Below are positions 33,034 to 35,050 of a DNA stretch of 35,050 nucleotides, piece by piece. A model generated the notes under the pieces. It made no database searches, was not told where the DNA came from, and saw only the letters and a program-made list of their open reading frames with translations. The stretch's first letter is position 1. Each line of letters begins with the position of its first letter. A program made the translations under genes and the position numbers. Source of the DNA: JANQTF01 sp036835375 (GTDB taxonomy: Bacteria > Bacteroidota > Bacteroidia > J057); assembly GCA_036835375.1 (NCBI GenBank), contig DAITMB010000046.1:1-35050 (forward strand), written 5' to 3'.

Positions 33034-34713
33034 TTATAGGTTCCTTTTCTTGAGCTCTTCTACCGCGTAATTCACTGCTCTGGCCGTCATGGCCATGTAG
33101 GTGAGCGATGGATTCTGACATGCAGCAGAGGTCATAAAGGAACCGTCGGTCACAAACACATTGGGCGCATCCCAGATTTGGTTCCACTTGTTAAGGACCG
33201 AAGTCTTTGGATCGCGTCCCATGCGGGCTGTGCCCATCTCGTGAATGCCCCTTCCGGGCGTGCCGTCCCCGTCGTTGCCTCTAACATTTTTGACACCAGC
33301 AGCTTCCAGGATTTCGATGGCATCTTGAAGCATGTCCTTGCGCATGTTGAGCTCATTTTCTTTGAGTTCGCAGTCGATGGCAACCACTGGTAGTCCCCAT
33401 TTGTCAGTTCTGGTCTTGTCGAGGGTAACTTTGTTTTCGTGGTAAGGCAAGATCTCCCCAAATCCCCCCATGCCGATAGTCCAAGGTCCCGGTTCAGTGA
33501 TGGCTTCTTTGAATTCAGCGCCAATGGAATATTCGGCGACTTCTTGGTTCCAGCCTTGTCTGCTGGCAGCCCCCTGATATCCAAATCCCCGAATATATTC
33601 GCGTTTTTCTCTTCCTAGATTGCGGAATCGGGGAATATAGAAACCGTTTGGACGGCGACCGTAGTAATATTTGTCCTCATATCCATCGAACGTGCCACCG
33701 GCTCTGACTCCCAAGTGATGGTCCATGAGGTTGTGGCCCAACTCTCCGCTGCTGCTGCCCAGTCCTTCGGGCCATACATCTGTCGCAGAGTTCATGAGAA
33801 TCCATGCCGAATTAATGGTAGAAGCATTGAGAAAGACAATCTTAGATTGGTATTCGTAGGTCTGATTAGTCTCCGCATCCAGCACTTCCACGCCCGTGGC
33901 ACGCTTAGTGTCTTTGTCGTAGAGAACTTTGGTCACGATGCTGAAGGGCCTCACGGTGAGATTGCCCGTCTTGAGGGCCGCTGGGAGCGTCGAAGATTGG
34001 GTGCTGAAGTAGGCACCAAATGGACAGCCAAGGGAGCATTTGTTACGAAACTGGCAGGGAGCGCGCCCTTCGATCGGGGAAGTGACGTTGGCGACCCGAC
34101 CAATGATGAGGTGGCGACTTCCTTTGTAGTGAGATTTGATGCGCTCGGCAACATCCTTCTCGACACAGTTAAGATCCATCGGAGGGAGAAACTCGCCATC
34201 GGGCAAATGAGAAATGCCGTCTTTGTTGCCGCTGATGCCAACAAAGCGTTCGACGTAGTCATACCATGGGGCTATATCTTTGTAGCGAATGGGCCAATCC
34301 ACTGCAATGCCGTCTTTGACATTGGCTTCGAAGTCGATGTCTGCCAAGCGGTAGCTTTGGCGTCCCCACAGCAGCGAACGTCCACCGACTTGGTAGCCAC
34401 GAAACCAATCGAATCGCTTGACCTCTGTATAAGGGCAATCTTTATCACTGGCCCACCAGTCTAAGTTGCGCTCATTGAGCGGGTAATCCCGCTTCAGGAC
34501 AGGATAGTCCTCAATCATTTGTCGGGAGCGGGTGCCGCGATAGGTGAATTCCCAGGGCCCTTTGAGCATGTTGGGATAGTCTTTCACGTGTTCGACGTTT
34601 TTCCCTCGCTCCAACATCAAGACTTTCAGCCCCTTTTCTGACAGTTCCTTCGCAGCCCAGCCCCCGCTAATGCCTGAGCCCACGACGATCGCATCGAATT
34701 TTGTATCCGCCAT
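33034..34713 (-). CDS. GMC-family FAD-dependent oxidoreductase (gluconate/glycoside dehydrogenase-like large subunit)
   Basis: This 559-residue protein has the FAD dinucleotide motif 'VVGSGISGGWAAKEL' at residues 9-23 and 'MLERGK' after it. The substrate-side block 'GGRSLLWGRQSYRLADIDFE' and the C-terminal 'HEMGTARMG' (about residue 490) and 'SFMTSAACQNPSLTYMAMTARA' blocks are typical of gluconate-2-dehydrogenase/glucoside-3-dehydrogenase-like GMC enzymes. A cysteine-rich loop, C-x5-C-x3-C (CQFRNKCSLGC), lies at about residue 220. No signal peptide is visible, so it may be exported as a complex with its small subunit. No cytochrome subunit is next to it, so the electron acceptor is unknown. 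Confidence 0.9.
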   Translation of the reverse strand: MADTKFDAIVVGSGISGGWAAKELSEKGLKVLMLERGKNVEHVKDYPNMLKGPWEFTYRGTRSRQMIEDYPVLKRDYPLNERNLDWWASDKDCPYTEVKRFDWFRGYQVGGRSLLWGRQSYRLADIDFEANVKDGIAVDWPIRYKDIAPWYDYVERFVGISGNKDGISHLPDGEFLPPMDLNCVEKDVAERIKSHYKGSRHLIIGRVANVTSPIEGRAPCQFRNKCSLGCPFGAYFSTQSSTLPAALKTGNLTVRPFSIVTKVLYDKDTKRATGVEVLDAETNQTYEYQSKIVFLNASTINSAWILMNSATDVWPEGLGSSSGELGHNLMDHHLGVRAGGTFDGYEDKYYYGRRPNGFYIPRFRNLGREKREYIRGFGYQGAASRQGWNQEVAEYSIGAEFKEAITEPGPWTIGMGGFGEILPYHENKVTLDKTRTDKWGLPVVAIDCELKENELNMRKDMLQDAIEILEAAGVKNVRGNDGDGTPGRGIHEMGTARMGRDPKTSVLNKWNQIWDAPNVFVTDGSFMTSAACQNPSLTYMAMTARAVNYAVEELKKRNL

Positions 34714-35050
34714 AGTGAGTAGTTAGTGAATTAGACCCAAATATTAATAAAACTCGCGTTTCCGTCCCGGTGTTTATGGGATAAACAGAAAAATAATCTC
34801 ATTCGACTCTCCCGCTCATCTCGCAGATTCAGCAGCATTTCTCCACACGACTCCCTCTTCAGATAGAATAGCTACAAAGGCAAGAAGGGTGCTCTGGCTA
34901 TGCAACCACAATCCTAAGGATAATTCCATACCTTTCGACCCTTGCCTCATTCTTGCGAATACAAGCTTTGCTGGATCCTATTTAGCAGAAAATAGTCAAC
35001 TCCCAACTCCCAACTCCCAACTCCCAACTCCCAACTCTCAACTCCCAACT
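34714..35050. other. Intergenic region at window end
   Basis: No gene is visible in these 337 bases. The left part, upstream of the GMC gene, has an AATATTTG on the minus strand (one base off the -7 consensus) without a -33 partner. The right end is the heptamer tandem repeat described separately. Confidence 0.45.
34997..35050. repeat. Heptanucleotide tandem repeat (CAACTCC)n
   Basis: Seven full copies and five bases of an eighth copy of the unit CAACTCC run head to tail to the window edge; one copy has a C-to-T change (CAACTCT at 35032-35038). The array therefore extends beyond the visible sequence. It lies in an intergenic region upstream of the GMC gene. Its function is unknown. Confidence 0.9.

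Noticed and set aside
33715..34464. 249-codon plus-strand frame opposite the GMC gene
   Set aside because: It is a shadow of a well-supported enzyme gene on the other strand.
34997..35050. CRISPR array
   Set aside because: The repeat has a 7-base unit and no spacers, so it is a simple tandem repeat.
1..35050. tRNA genes, transposases or prophage genes
   Set aside because: No T-loop-like GGTTCGAATCC pattern, transposase motif or phage structural gene was found in the intergenic regions or frames.

Overview
The window is ordinary chromosomal DNA from a member of the Bacteroidota. Three lines of sequence evidence support this. First, it has Bacteroidota-type -7 promoter elements (TAnnTTTG), several upstream of genes and one with a matching TTTG at -33. 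Second, it carries a C-terminal type IX secretion (T9SS) sorting domain and a lipobox protein. Third, it has the Bacteroidota-specific partner of ribosomal protein L33 (DUF4295). An environmental, Saprospiria- or Cytophaga-like lineage is possible, but the rank below phylum is a guess. No tRNA, rRNA, CRISPR array, transposase or phage gene was found.

Layout. 1-755: the N-terminus of a secreted beta-helix-type protein (minus), a strong terminator, then DUF4295 and rpmG (minus). 1078-3948: a SNF2-family helicase (plus). 3983-5290: a cytochrome P450 broken by two lesions (minus). 5760-8226: a T9SS-sorted protein and a GntP-type permease (plus). 8236-11046: a minus-strand operon lpxH / secreted beta-propeller-like protein / prfA, followed upstream by ftsH (to 13210) with its own terminator. 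13785-16426: an SRAP (HMCES/YedK) protein and a GT39-like membrane glycosyltransferase (plus). 16460-17264: SufT-like and SufE (minus) behind a consensus promoter. 17591-20124: a lipoprotein and a polyprenyl-phosphate sugar-phosphate transferase (plus). 20148-22522: a D-threonine aldolase/D-serine dehydratase-like enzyme, RidA and a rhomboid protease (minus). 22794-24866: DUF423, PnuC, a NadR-type ribosylnicotinamide kinase and a small conserved-looking protein (plus). 24920-29268: a GT-C-like membrane protein, a GHL10 glycoside-hydrolase-like protein and an MtnK-like kinase (minus). 29761-32283: a LOG-family protein and an MFS exporter (plus). 32383-34713: a GMC oxidoreductase with its small subunit (minus). 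The window ends in a heptanucleotide tandem repeat.

Functional links. PnuC and the NadR-like kinase together make an uptake-and-trap route for nicotinamide riboside, and DUF423 is translationally overlapped with PnuC. The D-amino-acid lyase beside RidA fits a producer of reactive enamine next to the enzyme that removes it. The GMC protein and its gluconate-2-dehydrogenase-subunit-3-like partner form an exported sugar- or glycoside-oxidising unit. SufE and SufT serve Fe-S cluster assembly, but the SUF core is not in the window.

I did not find a clear new multi-gene defence or biosynthetic system. The most informative oddity is the P450 pseudogene, whose first lesion still shows how it formed: two family motifs overlap on the same ten bases, as expected after deletion between short direct repeats.
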